Shown one piece after another: positions 1-8,607 of a DNA stretch of 64,000 nt. The translations under genes were made by a program, and so were the position numbers. This DNA comes from Oxalobacteraceae bacterium (GTDB lineage: Bacteria > Pseudomonadota > Gammaproteobacteria > Burkholderiales > Burkholderiaceae_D): contig JANXTY010000056.1 of the NCBI GenBank assembly GCA_025352145.1, forward strand, positions 1 through 64,000. The letters are read 5' to 3'. The notes below the pieces were generated by a model that searched no databases, had not been told where the DNA came from, and saw only the letters and a list, made by a program, of their open reading frames with translations. How positions within the stretch are numbered: position 1 is the first letter of the stretch; each line of letters begins with the position of its first letter.

Positions 1-40
1 GCCCACACTTATCGACTGTTAATTTTTAAAGAACTGTACC
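1..40 (-). promoter_or_regulatory. rRNA operon leader with boxA-like antitermination site
   Basis: Read on the minus strand, this edge contains GTTCTTTAAAAATTAACAG followed by a stretch ending GTGTGGGC. This resembles the leader or spacer sequence (boxA, C/TTCTTTAAAA) that precedes 16S or 23S rRNA in betaproteobacteria. A good rRNA-type promoter lies about 80 bp upstream on the same strand. The 16S gene itself should lie just outside the left edge. The motif is seen directly; the identity of the operon is inferred. Confidence 0.7.
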
Positions 41-104
41 CGCCTCAGCGTCAAACTCGCGTCATTCGCTTCGCTATCAAATCGTTTTGTTTGCTAGCAG
101 CAGA

Positions 105-175
105 GAGATGAGATTATGGGGCGCTTCACATTTTCCGTCAATACTTATTTTCGAAAAAAACCGAAGAACTTTTAC
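105..175 (-). promoter_or_regulatory. strong sigma-70 promoter of rRNA type
   Basis: On the minus strand, TTGACG (136-141) and CATAAT (113-118) are separated by exactly 17 bp. An A/T-rich stretch around 142-172, with runs of A and T, could act as an UP element. Transcription would start near 105 and enter the boxA-like leader at 1-40. The spacing and near-consensus hexamers fit an rRNA P1 promoter. It lies downstream of the enoyl-CoA hydratase gene on the same strand. Confidence 0.72.
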
Positions 176-228
176 CTCTAACCCCCTCCCCGCCTTAACC
201 ACTCCTCCTCAACGGGAGCCGTACTATA

Positions 229-1005
229 TCAAACGTTCCTAAACCTTGGCAAGCGCTTTTCTAGAAAAGATTTCATTCCTTCCTTTTGATCCTCTGTAGA
301 AAAGGTACTATAGAACATTCTGCGCTCATACTGGATACCGTCTGCCAGGGAAGATTCATAAGCACGATTTATTGACTCCTTAATCATCATGACTGCAGGC
401 AGCGACATTGCTGCAATCGTTGCCGCCACTGTCAACGCCTCTTCCTGCAATTTATCTGCCGCTACAATTCTCGATACCAAACCTGCACGTTCCGCTTCGA
501 CAGCATCCATCATGCGCGCCGTCAAGCACATATCCATCGCTTTTGCCTTGGAGATCGCACGTGGCAGGCGCTGGGTTCCACCAGATCCGGGAATCGTGGC
601 GAGCTTTACTTCTGGCTGACCGAATTTTGCCGTGTCGGCAGCAATAATAAAATCACACATCATCGCCAATTCGCAGCCGCCGCCCAAGGCGTAACCCGCT
701 ACCGCAGCGATCACTGGTTTGCGGACTTGGCGAATGTACTCCCAGTTGCGCGTGATGAAATTGCCCTGATACACATCCATATACGAAAAATTAGCCATCC
801 CACTAATATCTGCGCCCGCAGCAAAAGTTTTTTCGCTGCCCGTAATGACAATGCATCCAATATCTTTGTCCTCATCAAATTCTAAAAGCGCTGCACCTAA
901 CTCATCCATTAATTGCTCGCTCAACGCATTGAGCGCGGCCGGGCGATTCAAACGAATTAAACCAACTTTTCCATGTGTTTCCACGAGAATATTTTCGTAT
1001 TGCAT
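229..1005 (-). CDS. enoyl-CoA hydratase/isomerase family protein
   Basis: A crotonase-fold enzyme of 258 residues, the usual length. It is expected to hydrate trans-2-enoyl-CoA to 3-hydroxyacyl-CoA in beta-oxidation or phenylacetate-type pathways. The CoA-binding and oxyanion-hole motif AAGADI is present near residue 62. GGGCEL near 108 carries the first catalytic Glu and GQPEVKL near 128 the second, followed by the [10 protein letters not shown] signature. The ATG at 1005 has a strong GGGAGG ribosome site a few bases upstream. The gene stands alone, with the rRNA promoter behind it and the helicase gene upstream on the same strand. The family call is firm; the physiological substrate cannot be read from sequence. 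Confidence 0.9.
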   Translation of the reverse strand: MQYENILVETHGKVGLIRLNRPAALNALSEQLMDELGAALLEFDEDKDIGCIVITGSEKTFAAGADISGMANFSYMDVYQGNFITRNWEYIRQVRKPVIAAVAGYALGGGCELAMMCDFIIAADTAKFGQPEVKLATIPGSGGTQRLPRAISKAKAMDMCLTARMMDAVEAERAGLVSRIVAADKLQEEALTVAATIAAMSLPAVMMIKESINRAYESSLADGIQYERRMFYSTFSTEDQKEGMKSFLEKRLPRFRNV

Positions 1006-1083
1006 ATTGCCTCCCTTATTAAATTGGATTGGATGTGACCATGAACATCACATGCTGATGCGCGGGCTTTAAGCCCCTGGCAC

Positions 1084-3378
1084 TCAAGCATTCGATACGT
1101 ATTTCTCAAGCTTTGCCACACTCAGATCCAACAATTTCATGCCATTGCGTCCAAAATTAATGTGCGCCCTAGAGTTTGTGCCACCACCTTCGATATTGAT
1201 AATTACACCCTCCCCAAATTTCTGATGATGCACTGTCTCACCGATACTCCAACCTATATCTCGCTTACCTATTTTTTGTGCAATGAGTTTATTTTCCAGG
1301 CCCACACCCAATTCAGATTTATCCCATGCCGCTTTATTGCTGCCAAACCATTGTGACTGTATTTTTGGCGACAGCCATTTCAAGCTCTGATCTGGCAACT
1401 CACCCAAAAAACGTGATTTCATGTGATAACGCGTTTGGCCATGCAACATACGCGTTTGCGAAAAACTCATGTAAAGGCGTTTTTTTGCGCGTGTAATAGC
1501 GACGTACATCAAACGTCTTTCTTCATCCACACCCCCATCTTCCTTTGCGCTATTCTCGTGAGGAAAAAGGCCCTCCTCTAACCCTGTAATAAATACGGCA
1601 TCAAACTCCAAGCCCTTGGCCGAATGCACTGTCATCAACTGCATGGCATCTTGCCCTACCTGCGCTTGGTTGTCCCCCGCTTCAAGCGATGCATGCGATA
1701 AAAAAGCCGACAACGGCGACATGACCATTGACAAGGGCGTGTCTGCATCAAATAAATCAACACCATCATCATTAGCAAGGGCGGAGGCCACGAACTCTTG
1801 TGTCTTTGGGCCCAAGAAGGCTGGGGTATCACGCCCATACCCCTCTTCCGACACAAACAGGGTCGCAGCACTTACGAGTTGCTCTAGATTCTCGATGCGA
1901 TCTGCACCCTCCTTTTCGTTTTGATAATGCATTAACAGACCGCTTGCATCAAGCGCGCACTGCACCATTTCTGCCAAGGGCAACTGCTGCGACTCAAATC
2001 GCACGCTTTCGATCAATTTAACGAACTCGCTGAGGGACGAACCCGCTTTACCAACAACATAAGGCACGGCAGCATACAAAGAAATGTCATACTGACTCGC
2101 CGCATGCTGTAATTGCTCGAGCGAACGCAAGCCGATGCCACGCGTAGGGAAATTGACTACTCGCAAAAATGCCGAATCGTTATGCGGGTTATCCATCAGC
2201 TGCAAATAAGCGATCGCATGCTTGACTTCGGCGCGCTGAAAATAGCGTAAACCACCATAAACTTGATACGGGATACCCGCCGAAAAGAGTGCATGTTCAA
2301 TGACGCGTGACTGCGCATTGGAACGATACAAAACCGCCACTTCCCGACGCAAGGAACCATCAGCGATTAAGTTTTTCGCTTCCTCGATAATCCATTGCGC
2401 CTCTTGCAAATCGGAACTAGCCTCAAAAATACGCACCTGTTCGCCATGTCCGGCATCGGTATGCAGATTTTTTCCAAGTCGCTGGCTATTATTGGCAATT
2501 AACACATTGGCCGCGTCGAGAATATGGCCATGCGAACGATAATTCCGCTCCAGCTTAATCAAATTTTCAACCTTAAATTCATACTCGAATGCACTCATAT
2601 TGCCGACATTGGCACCACGAAATGCATAAATACTTTGATCATCATCGCCCACCGCAAATACCGCACCCTGGTGACCGGCCATTAACTTGAGCCATTTGTA
2701 TTGCAAGTCATTGGTATCTTGGAACTCATCAACCAATACGTGCTTGAAACGCGCTTGATAATGTTCTCGCAAAGCTTGATGCCGACTGAGCAACTCATAA
2801 GTACGCAGCAGCAACTCCGCGAAATCGACCACACCCTCGCGCTGGCATTGATTGTCATAAATATCGTATAAAGCAATAAGTTTACGATTGTAGTCATCGG
2901 TAGCTGCTACATCCTTGGCACGCCATCCTTGATCCTTGGCACCGTTGATGAAATACATCAAGTTTTTGGGCGGATATTTTTCATCGTCGACGTTTTGTGT
3001 TTTAAGCAGGCGTTTAATGAAAGATAACTGATCCTGTGAATCGAGAATCTGAAAGGTCTGGGGCAAGGCGGCATCACGAAAATGGGCCCGTAACAAACGA
3101 TTACACAAGCCATGAAAAGTACCTATCCACATGCCGCGCGTATTGATCGGCAACATGGCCGACAAGCGCGTCATCATTTCCTTAGCCGCCTTATTCGTAA
3201 AAGTGACGGCTAATAGGCCGTTCGGCGAAACCTGCCCGGTCTGAATCAACCAGGCTATACGCGTAGTGAGTACACGGGTTTTCCCGGAGCCGGCACCCGC
3301 CAAAATCAGCGTGGATTGTGCCGGAAGGGTGACAGCAGCAAGTTGTTCTTCGTTTAGATTATGGAGTAAATTTTGCAT
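1084..3378 (-). CDS. uvrD: UvrD/Rep-type superfamily 1 DNA helicase
   Basis: An ATP-dependent 3'-5' DNA helicase of 764 residues, as expected for UvrD/PcrA, acting in mismatch and nucleotide excision repair. Visible motifs are Walker A AGAGSGKT (residues 28-35), motif II VDEFQDTN, motif III GDDDQSIYAFRG, the late motif TVHSAKGLEFD, and VAITRAKKRL. The C-terminal tail keeps the short Tudor-like segment (VHHQKFGEGVI) typical of UvrD. The ATG at 3378 gives the family N-terminus (MQNLLHNLNEEQLAAV). A TATAAT hexamer ends six bases before this ATG and no Shine-Dalgarno site is visible, so the mRNA could be leaderless. UvrD rather than Rep is inferred from the Tudor-like tail. Confidence 0.93.
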   Translation of the reverse strand: MQNLLHNLNEEQLAAVTLPAQSTLILAGAGSGKTRVLTTRIAWLIQTGQVSPNGLLAVTFTNKAAKEMMTRLSAMLPINTRGMWIGTFHGLCNRLLRAHFRDAALPQTFQILDSQDQLSFIKRLLKTQNVDDEKYPPKNLMYFINGAKDQGWRAKDVAATDDYNRKLIALYDIYDNQCQREGVVDFAELLLRTYELLSRHQALREHYQARFKHVLVDEFQDTNDLQYKWLKLMAGHQGAVFAVGDDDQSIYAFRGANVGNMSAFEYEFKVENLIKLERNYRSHGHILDAANVLIANNSQRLGKNLHTDAGHGEQVRIFEASSDLQEAQWIIEEAKNLIADGSLRREVAVLYRSNAQSRVIEHALFSAGIPYQVYGGLRYFQRAEVKHAIAYLQLMDNPHNDSAFLRVVNFPTRGIGLRSLEQLQHAASQYDISLYAAVPYVVGKAGSSLSEFVKLIESVRFESQQLPLAEMVQCALDASGLLMHYQNEKEGADRIENLEQLVSAATLFVSEEGYGRDTPAFLGPKTQEFVASALANDDGVDLFDADTPLSMVMSPLSAFLSHASLEAGDNQAQVGQDAMQLMTVHSAKGLEFDAVFITGLEEGLFPHENSAKEDGGVDEERRLMYVAITRAKKRLYMSFSQTRMLHGQTRYHMKSRFLGELPDQSLKWLSPKIQSQWFGSNKAAWDKSELGVGLENKLIAQKIGKRDIGWSIGETVHHQKFGEGVIINIEGGGTNSRAHINFGRNGMKLLDLSVAKLEKYVSNA

Positions 3379-3392
3379 CCAGCGATTATAGC
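3379..3392 (-). promoter_or_regulatory. possible -10 element placing the start at the uvrD ATG
   Basis: TATAAT on the minus strand occupies 3385-3390, so a transcript starting seven bases downstream would begin at the A of the uvrD ATG (3378). No convincing -35 hexamer is present 16-18 bp upstream. The hexamer is seen directly; its function and the leaderless mRNA are inference. Confidence 0.35.
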
Positions 3393-3483
3393 TGCGGTGT
3401 GCTTATGCTTGTTTGCTACTTTGCTTGACGTTTTTTTTACTCATTCCGTTTAGGATCGGCTTCCCCAACAAACGTTAGGGAAG

Positions 3484-3516
3484 ATGAAAAAAAAGCCCAC
3501 TGGTTAGAGTGGGCTT
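3484..3516 (-). terminator. rho-independent terminator for minus-strand transcription
   Basis: Arms AAGCCCACT (3493-3501) and AGTGGGCTT (3508-3516) pair around a 6-base loop. On the minus strand the stem is followed by a run of eight T residues. No protein gene ends here on the minus strand, so it may terminate an unannotated small RNA from 3520-3735. The same stem arms recur in the terminator at 19375-19403. Confidence 0.6.
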
Positions 3517-3877
3517 AAATCTATTTTTCTTGGAGAAGAATAGAGGAGACAGGCAAATTATGCTGCGCCGCCACATAAATAGCCAATTCTTGTTTTAAAT
3601 ATCAGACATATTGTTTATGAATGTAGGCCATCTCAAGACTATTTCGGAAGTACCCTGTGCCCATGGCCAACTTAATTATTTTTTACCAGTGGTCTGGTAG
3701 TTTTATCCCATCCACTATGCGCGACTTCAATGTTGCATGCCAATGCGAATCTAGTCTTGAACCTACTAAGCAATGAAATGAAAGAGATTACTCATGCTGA
3801 TTTTCCCATGGGGCTTGTGCATAATCACATACGATGTTCCTGATATACACTAATTTCTCAAAAATCTGCGAGTCAAC
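3517..3877. other. gene-poor intergenic region, possible small RNA
   Basis: No convincing coding sequence is seen in about 360 bp. On the minus strand, TTGAAG and GATAAA are 17 bp apart around 3710-3740, and the terminator at 3484-3516 lies about 200 nt downstream. That arrangement would suit a small RNA. A hairpin TACCAG-TGGT-CTGGTA is at 3684-3699. On the plus strand, AGGAGACA near 3544 precedes an ATG that opens only a 12-codon frame. Confidence 0.3.
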
Positions 3878-5482
3878 ATGCCCGATAAGCCGGAAAATCT
3901 ACCATCACAGAATCCAGCCGACATTGCACGAGAAACCTTCCGCCGTCTCGCTACGCAACGTATTGCGCCGACGCCAGATGCCTACCAAAAAGTTTACGAC
4001 GAAATTGCTGGCATTGCCGCACCAGGCAATAACATTGAAACGAGATACACGGAAAAAGTGATCGAGGAAACGGAATCAACTGCAAAAACTGTACTTACCA
4101 ATTTTGCAGCCAGTCTCTCAGGATGTCCGATTGAGATTGCCGACTTCGGCAATCGATTCAACCAGGCCATTCATGAAGGGGATTGGGCTGCCTACAGCAA
4201 AATACTGACGCAATTAATTGAAAAATATCTCCGACAACCGAACGCTACAGCAGCGAGTTTGTCATTGGCTATCGATAACGATCAAACTAAACTTTACCGG
4301 GATCTTTTGGGGAGAACACTGACCTTTGGCCTGACATCGCTCTTGCATGACGCACCCGAACTAGCCAAAGAGTCAGAATTTTTAGGAGGGGCGCTTAAGG
4401 CTGCACAAACCGAAGGAGCACTAAACGACATCGCCGCTGGTATCAAAAAACTCTGCTATCGCATTGAATTAAAAAGCGGTGACCGTGCCGAACAACAAGA
4501 GCTGTTGTTTCGCCTTTTCCATCTTTTACTGGAAAACGTGCAAGAACTGCTGGACAACGATAATTGGTTACATGGGCAGGTCGAAGTGGTGCGAAACATC
4601 ATTTCCGGTCCGCTCAATCATCGCATACTGGAAGATGCGACACGTGCACTCAAAGAAGTAATTTACAAGCAAGGCCAACTCAAACACAGCCTGACCGACG
4701 CTAAAATTACGGTCAAAAACATGATGATGACGTTTATTGACCGACTAGGAACTGTCGCCACCAGCACCGGTGATTTTCACGAAAGAATCGGCGGTTATTC
4801 TGAAAAAATCGCCAGGGCCGATAACATCAACGAACTCAATCAGATACTCGACGATGTACTACGCGAGACCCGGAAAGTCCAGACCGAAGCCTTGCGCTCA
4901 CGTGACAACATGGTCGCGGCTAGACAAGAAGTGCAAGATGCCGAATTACGCATCCATACACTACAAACAGAACTCCAGCATATGAGCGAAATGGTGCGGG
5001 AAGACCAGTTAACCGGAAGCTTGAACCGGCGCGGCATCGAAGATGTATTCGAACGCGAGGTAGCACGTTCAGAACGACGCGGCACGCCGCTTTGCGTAGC
5101 CATGCTGGATCTTGATAATTTCAAGCGTCTCAATGATACGCACGGACATCTCGCCGGTGATGGCGCACTTAAACATCTTGTGCGCATCGTAAAAGAAACC
5201 CTGCGTTCAATTGATGTTATCGGCCGTTTCGGCGGTGAAGAATTTCTTATTTTACTGCCCGAGACTTCCATCGAAGCAGCAACACAAGCCATGACACGAC
5301 TGCAACGCAAGTTGACCAAGCATTTTTTTCTGCACGAAAATGAAAAAGTCCTCATTACCTTCAGCGCGGGCGTCGCACTGCGAGGGCCTGGCGAGGCTCA
5401 TAAATCGTTGATAGAACGTGCCGACAAGGCGATGTATAAGGCCAAAAAAATGGGAAAGAATCGAGTGATATCGGCAGAATAA
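3878..5482 (+). CDS. GGDEF diguanylate cyclase
   Basis: A 534-residue protein predicted to make cyclic di-GMP from two GTP. The C-terminal GGDEF domain (about residues 375-532) has the active-site motif GGEEF. RSID lies five residues before it, matching the RxxD product-inhibition I-site, so feedback control is likely. The first 370 residues form a largely alpha-helical region of unassigned sensory type. It begins with a segment (NPADIARETFRRLATQRIAP) common to burkholderial GGDEF proteins, and a coiled coil around 320-375 links the two parts. No membrane segment or signal peptide is evident, so it is probably cytosolic. No EAL partner is nearby. The neighbouring phoR gene is convergent. Confidence 0.88.
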   Translation: MPDKPENLPSQNPADIARETFRRLATQRIAPTPDAYQKVYDEIAGIAAPGNNIETRYTEKVIEETESTAKTVLTNFAASLSGCPIEIADFGNRFNQAIHEGDWAAYSKILTQLIEKYLRQPNATAASLSLAIDNDQTKLYRDLLGRTLTFGLTSLLHDAPELAKESEFLGGALKAAQTEGALNDIAAGIKKLCYRIELKSGDRAEQQELLFRLFHLLLENVQELLDNDNWLHGQVEVVRNIISGPLNHRILEDATRALKEVIYKQGQLKHSLTDAKITVKNMMMTFIDRLGTVATSTGDFHERIGGYSEKIARADNINELNQILDDVLRETRKVQTEALRSRDNMVAARQEVQDAELRIHTLQTELQHMSEMVREDQLTGSLNRRGIEDVFEREVARSERRGTPLCVAMLDLDNFKRLNDTHGHLAGDGALKHLVRIVKETLRSIDVIGRFGGEEFLILLPETSIEAATQAMTRLQRKLTKHFFLHENEKVLITFSAGVALRGPGEAHKSLIERADKAMYKAKKMGKNRVISAE

Positions 5483-5559
5483 TCTCAGCGAAAGGCGAAT
5501 GCCGACCATACCTACTTGTTGCCATGTCGAAAAGCCCGAGTACCTCCGTCGCCATGAAA

Positions 5560-6864
5560 CTACGCCATATCATTTACTATGATTACACTTGCCGGAAATT
5601 GGGCTTTGAACACACTCCCAGCGCCGCGCTCCGACTCAATAATCAATGCTGCCTGATGGCGCATGAGCACGTGCTTGACAATAGCCAATCCCAAGCCCGT
5701 ACCCTGAGTTTCTCTTGAACGGCTTTTATCAACGCGATAAAACCGCTCCGTCAGGCGGGAGAGATGCTCTGGACTGATACCGATGCCATTGTCGCGCACG
5801 ACAAATTCTGGCTGTCCACCAATAACGCGCCATAACAAATTAATTTCTCCCGATACGGGCGTATAACGCACCGCGTTCGAAACCAAATTACTAAAAGCAC
5901 TTCTTAATTCATCGGGTCCACCGTGGATATCAGGGCCATCAACGGTCAGGGTGATAATATGCCGCCCGGAAGATAAGGCCTGAGATTCCTGCAAAATCTG
6001 ATCGAGCATCACGGCAATATTGACTTGTTCTGGACGCACCGGGTAATCAATCGATTCGAGACGGGTCAAGGTCAACATATCTTCTACCAGATTTTGCATA
6101 CGACGCCCCTGTTCACTCATCAGACTAAGATGAGACATACGGGTCTCTGGACCAAGATTTGGTTGCAGCGATGCGATTTCCAAAAAGCCATTAATGACCG
6201 TCAATGGCGTGCGTAATTCATGCGACGCATTGGCAATAAAATCACGCCGCATCATCTCGATTCGTACCGACTCAGTCGCGTCATGCGTAACCAATATCTG
6301 GCGCCGGTTTTCGAACGGAATGATTTGTACAATCAATTTGCGCTCCCGGAGTGCCAAAGTGAGAGGTTGTTCGTAACGTCCCAAAATCACATAGTCAATA
6401 AAGTCGGGGCTACGAATCAGATTGGTTACCCGCATACCCTTATCACGTCCCAGCATCAAGCCGAGATGCCTTTCTGCCGCTGGATTGCACCACTCCAAAA
6501 ACAACACGTCGTCCATAATCGCCACACCATCGGGCAACAGATGCATTGCCTGGCGAAAGCGGGCCAGCCATTCAGTCAGCTCGGCCTTATTTTTATCGTC
6601 GGCGCGACGCAAGCGATAGAGCTTGGAAAAAATGTCAGTCCACGCTCCCCAACCATCTGGCAACCTCACTTTCTGGGGGTCATCGAGCCAGTTGCCCAGT
6701 TGATAAAGATAATAGAGCTGAAGACCGACCATAACGGTCATGATCCCCAAAGCAACGCCCAGACCCGATATCGGGCCGAAGAGAGACCATGCCAGCGCCG
6801 ACCCGCACAACAAGAACACGAGACGCAGAACAGCAGGAACCCAAAATAGCAATCGAGGACTCAT
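5560..6864 (-). CDS. phoR: phosphate regulon sensor histidine kinase PhoR
   Basis: Membrane sensor kinase of 434 residues that phosphorylates PhoB when phosphate is scarce. Two hydrophobic segments near residues 8-30 and 35-55 anchor it, with a PAS-like domain at about 95-195. The HisKA box NASHELRTPLT holds the phospho-accepting His. The ATPase boxes follow: N box (FSNLVSNAVRYTP), G1 (DNGIGI), F box (ERFYRVDKSRS) and G2 (GTGLGLAIV). The short N-terminal membrane region without a large periplasmic domain matches PhoR, which senses through the Pst-PhoU complex. It is the last gene of the pst-pho block, but a 270-bp gap separates it from phoB, which is unusual. Confidence 0.93.
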   Translation of the reverse strand: MSPRLLFWVPAVLRLVFLLCGSALAWSLFGPISGLGVALGIMTVMVGLQLYYLYQLGNWLDDPQKVRLPDGWGAWTDIFSKLYRLRRADDKNKAELTEWLARFRQAMHLLPDGVAIMDDVLFLEWCNPAAERHLGLMLGRDKGMRVTNLIRSPDFIDYVILGRYEQPLTLALRERKLIVQIIPFENRRQILVTHDATESVRIEMMRRDFIANASHELRTPLTVINGFLEIASLQPNLGPETRMSHLSLMSEQGRRMQNLVEDMLTLTRLESIDYPVRPEQVNIAVMLDQILQESQALSSGRHIITLTVDGPDIHGGPDELRSAFSNLVSNAVRYTPVSGEINLLWRVIGGQPEFVVRDNGIGISPEHLSRLTERFYRVDKSRSRETQGTGLGLAIVKHVLMRHQAALIIESERGAGSVFKAQFPASVIIVNDMA

Positions 6865-7134
6865 AGTTCGTTTCTAGCGCTAAGAAACATATAAAAATAA
6901 CTTCCGGATTTATCCCGCATCTGACGCATGCGCTGCTCAGTTGTTCGTCGTCGCCATAGCTCGAAACTCCCTATGACTCCTCCACTCGCCTTTGCAGAAA
7001 TACTGCCTTGCAAGGCAGTATCGTTACACAAATCGATGGCATGCCATTCAAACACCCTGGACTACCATCCTGTCAGGCACATCCCATTCCGCAATTTATT
7101 TTTCCAAACGCTTCCAATGAGAATAAAAATGGAA
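6865..7134. other. phoB-phoR intergenic region with a perfect palindrome
   Basis: A 270-bp gap where most relatives have almost none. It contains the perfect 22-bp palindrome at 7000-7021 (arms ATACTGCCTTG / CAAGGCAGTAT). A 64-codon minus-strand frame (6861-7055) has no recognised family and no clear ribosome site, so it is not called a gene. Confidence 0.4.
7000..7021. repeat. 22-bp perfect palindrome
   Basis: Each half is ATACTGCCTTG read inward on its own strand. It could be a protein-binding operator or, in RNA, a hairpin between phoB and phoR. No T-run follows on either strand, so it is not a standard terminator. Confidence 0.5.
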
Positions 7135-7824
7135 TTATTTTTCGGAAAGCATGTAGCCAACACTACGCACCGTTTTAATCAAATTTTCCGCCTCTTTCAA
7201 AGCCTTACGCAGCCGCAAAACATGCACATCGACGGTCCGCTCTTCAATCACGACATGATCGCCCCAAACTTTGTCCAATAATTGACTTCGGGAGAATACA
7301 CGGTCCGGGTTGGCGAGAAAAAATTTGAGCAATTTAAATTCAGCGTGGCCAATCTCTATTTTATGACCTTCCAAGGTGACAGAGCAGCTTACAGGGTCAA
7401 GCGTCACGACACCGGCAGTCATTAAATTCTGAGTATGTTCGGGCAACTTGCGACGCAACAAAGCCTTAATACGAGCGGTCAATTCACGTGGCGAAAATGG
7501 CTTGGTTACATAGTCGTCGGCACCATGATCGAGACCGGCAATTTTATCCTCCTCCATACTTTTTGCGGTCAACATAATAATCGGCAGGCCGTTGAATTGA
7601 CGGTCAGAACGTATGCGCGACAACAAGCGCAATCCGGTTTGATCAGGCAGCATCCAATCAAGCAAAATCAAATGTGGCGTACGTCTTTGCAAAAAATCCC
7701 ATGCGTCCGCAACGTTATGCACCGCAACAGCATTCCAGCCCGCCTCCTTGAGCGAGAACGATACCAGCTCCACAATCGCTGGCTCATCTTCCACAATCAA
7801 AATAGTTGTTTTGTCGGAAGACAT
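7135..7824 (-). CDS. phoB: phosphate regulon response regulator PhoB
   Basis: OmpR-family response regulator of 229 residues, the usual length. The receiver domain (1-120) has the acidic pair in VEDEPA, the phosphorylated Asp in LLDWMLPD, the conserved Thr in MLTAKS and Lys in VTKPFSP. The C-terminal winged helix (about 130-228) ends with the recognition segment RTVDVHVLRLRKAL. When phosphorylated by PhoR it should bind Pho boxes such as those proposed between pstS and ppk. It lies 12 bp after phoU on the same strand. Confidence 0.96.
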   Translation of the reverse strand: MSSDKTTILIVEDEPAIVELVSFSLKEAGWNAVAVHNVADAWDFLQRRTPHLILLDWMLPDQTGLRLLSRIRSDRQFNGLPIIMLTAKSMEEDKIAGLDHGADDYVTKPFSPRELTARIKALLRRKLPEHTQNLMTAGVVTLDPVSCSVTLEGHKIEIGHAEFKLLKFFLANPDRVFSRSQLLDKVWGDHVVIEERTVDVHVLRLRKALKEAENLIKTVRSVGYMLSEK

Positions 7825-7836
7825 TATTCGCGCCGC

Positions 7837-8544
7837 TTAACTGGGTGGATTATCAAGTAAAGTACTAACGTAATCAGAATGGCGAATATCCTTGCCTTCG
7901 ACAATGTAGATAACATATTCGGCGATATTTTTCGCATGATCACCGATCCGCTCAATCGCCTTGGCTACCCACAATGTATCAAGCGCAATCGAAATAGTTC
8001 TGGCGTCTTCCATCATGTAGGTGATCAAACTGCGCATGATGGCACCAAACTCATGATCAATCAATGCATCCTGGCCAATCAATTTGACCGCCTGCTTTTC
8101 ATCAAGACGCGCAAAGGCATCCAAGGCGTCGTGCAACTGAGTCGCCGCACTGCCGGCCATTGACCGCACCGTGTCGAAATGATTGACGATGGCCGTGTTA
8201 ATTCCATGCAGATTCTTTGCCGTACGTGCGATTTTTGTAGCCTCATCGCCGATCCTTTCCAGATCGGTAATGACCTTGATAGTCGCCATCACCATCCGCA
8301 AATCGTTTGCCGCTGGTTGACGTCGCACAATCAAATGGCTGCATGCATCATCGAGTGTGACTTCCAAGCGATTGACGGCTTCATCAGACTTAATTACCTG
8401 TTCAGCTTGCACCACATTACCCGTGCGAAAACAAGCCATTGCTTCGGTAAATTGCGTCTCCACCAAACCACCCATCAGTAAAACTTTGGAACGTATCATC
8501 TCCAAATCTAAATCGTATTGTGTTGATGAATGTTCGCCTGTCAT
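7837..8544 (-). CDS. phoU: phosphate signalling protein PhoU
   Basis: Cytosolic helical-bundle protein of 235 residues with two PhoU repeats (about 20-110 and 120-215). Each repeat carries the ExxDxxE/D-type metal-binding signature, as in RIGDEATKIA and RIGDHAKNIA. PhoU links the PstSCAB transporter to PhoR and keeps the regulon off when phosphate is plentiful. It sits between pstB and phoB as in many proteobacteria. The ATG at 8544 is preceded by GGAGAATCCC. Confidence 0.95.
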   Translation of the reverse strand: MTGEHSSTQYDLDLEMIRSKVLLMGGLVETQFTEAMACFRTGNVVQAEQVIKSDEAVNRLEVTLDDACSHLIVRRQPAANDLRMVMATIKVITDLERIGDEATKIARTAKNLHGINTAIVNHFDTVRSMAGSAATQLHDALDAFARLDEKQAVKLIGQDALIDHEFGAIMRSLITYMMEDARTISIALDTLWVAKAIERIGDHAKNIAEYVIYIVEGKDIRHSDYVSTLLDNPPS

Positions 8545-8607
8545 AGGGATTCTCCGTTTTTATTCGACAAAAATAGGGTTACGTGAAACGCGTGCAATGC
8601 AGGCGAT

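Noticed and set aside
1060-1075. GGGCTTTAAGCCC downstream of uvrD as a terminator
   Set aside because: Stem of about 5 bp with a 3-base loop and no T-run.
6861-7055. 64-codon minus-strand frame between phoB and phoR, with a WRRRTTEQRMRQM segment like DUF1127
   Set aside because: No ribosome site, it overlaps the phoR start and contains the palindrome; the resemblance is weak.
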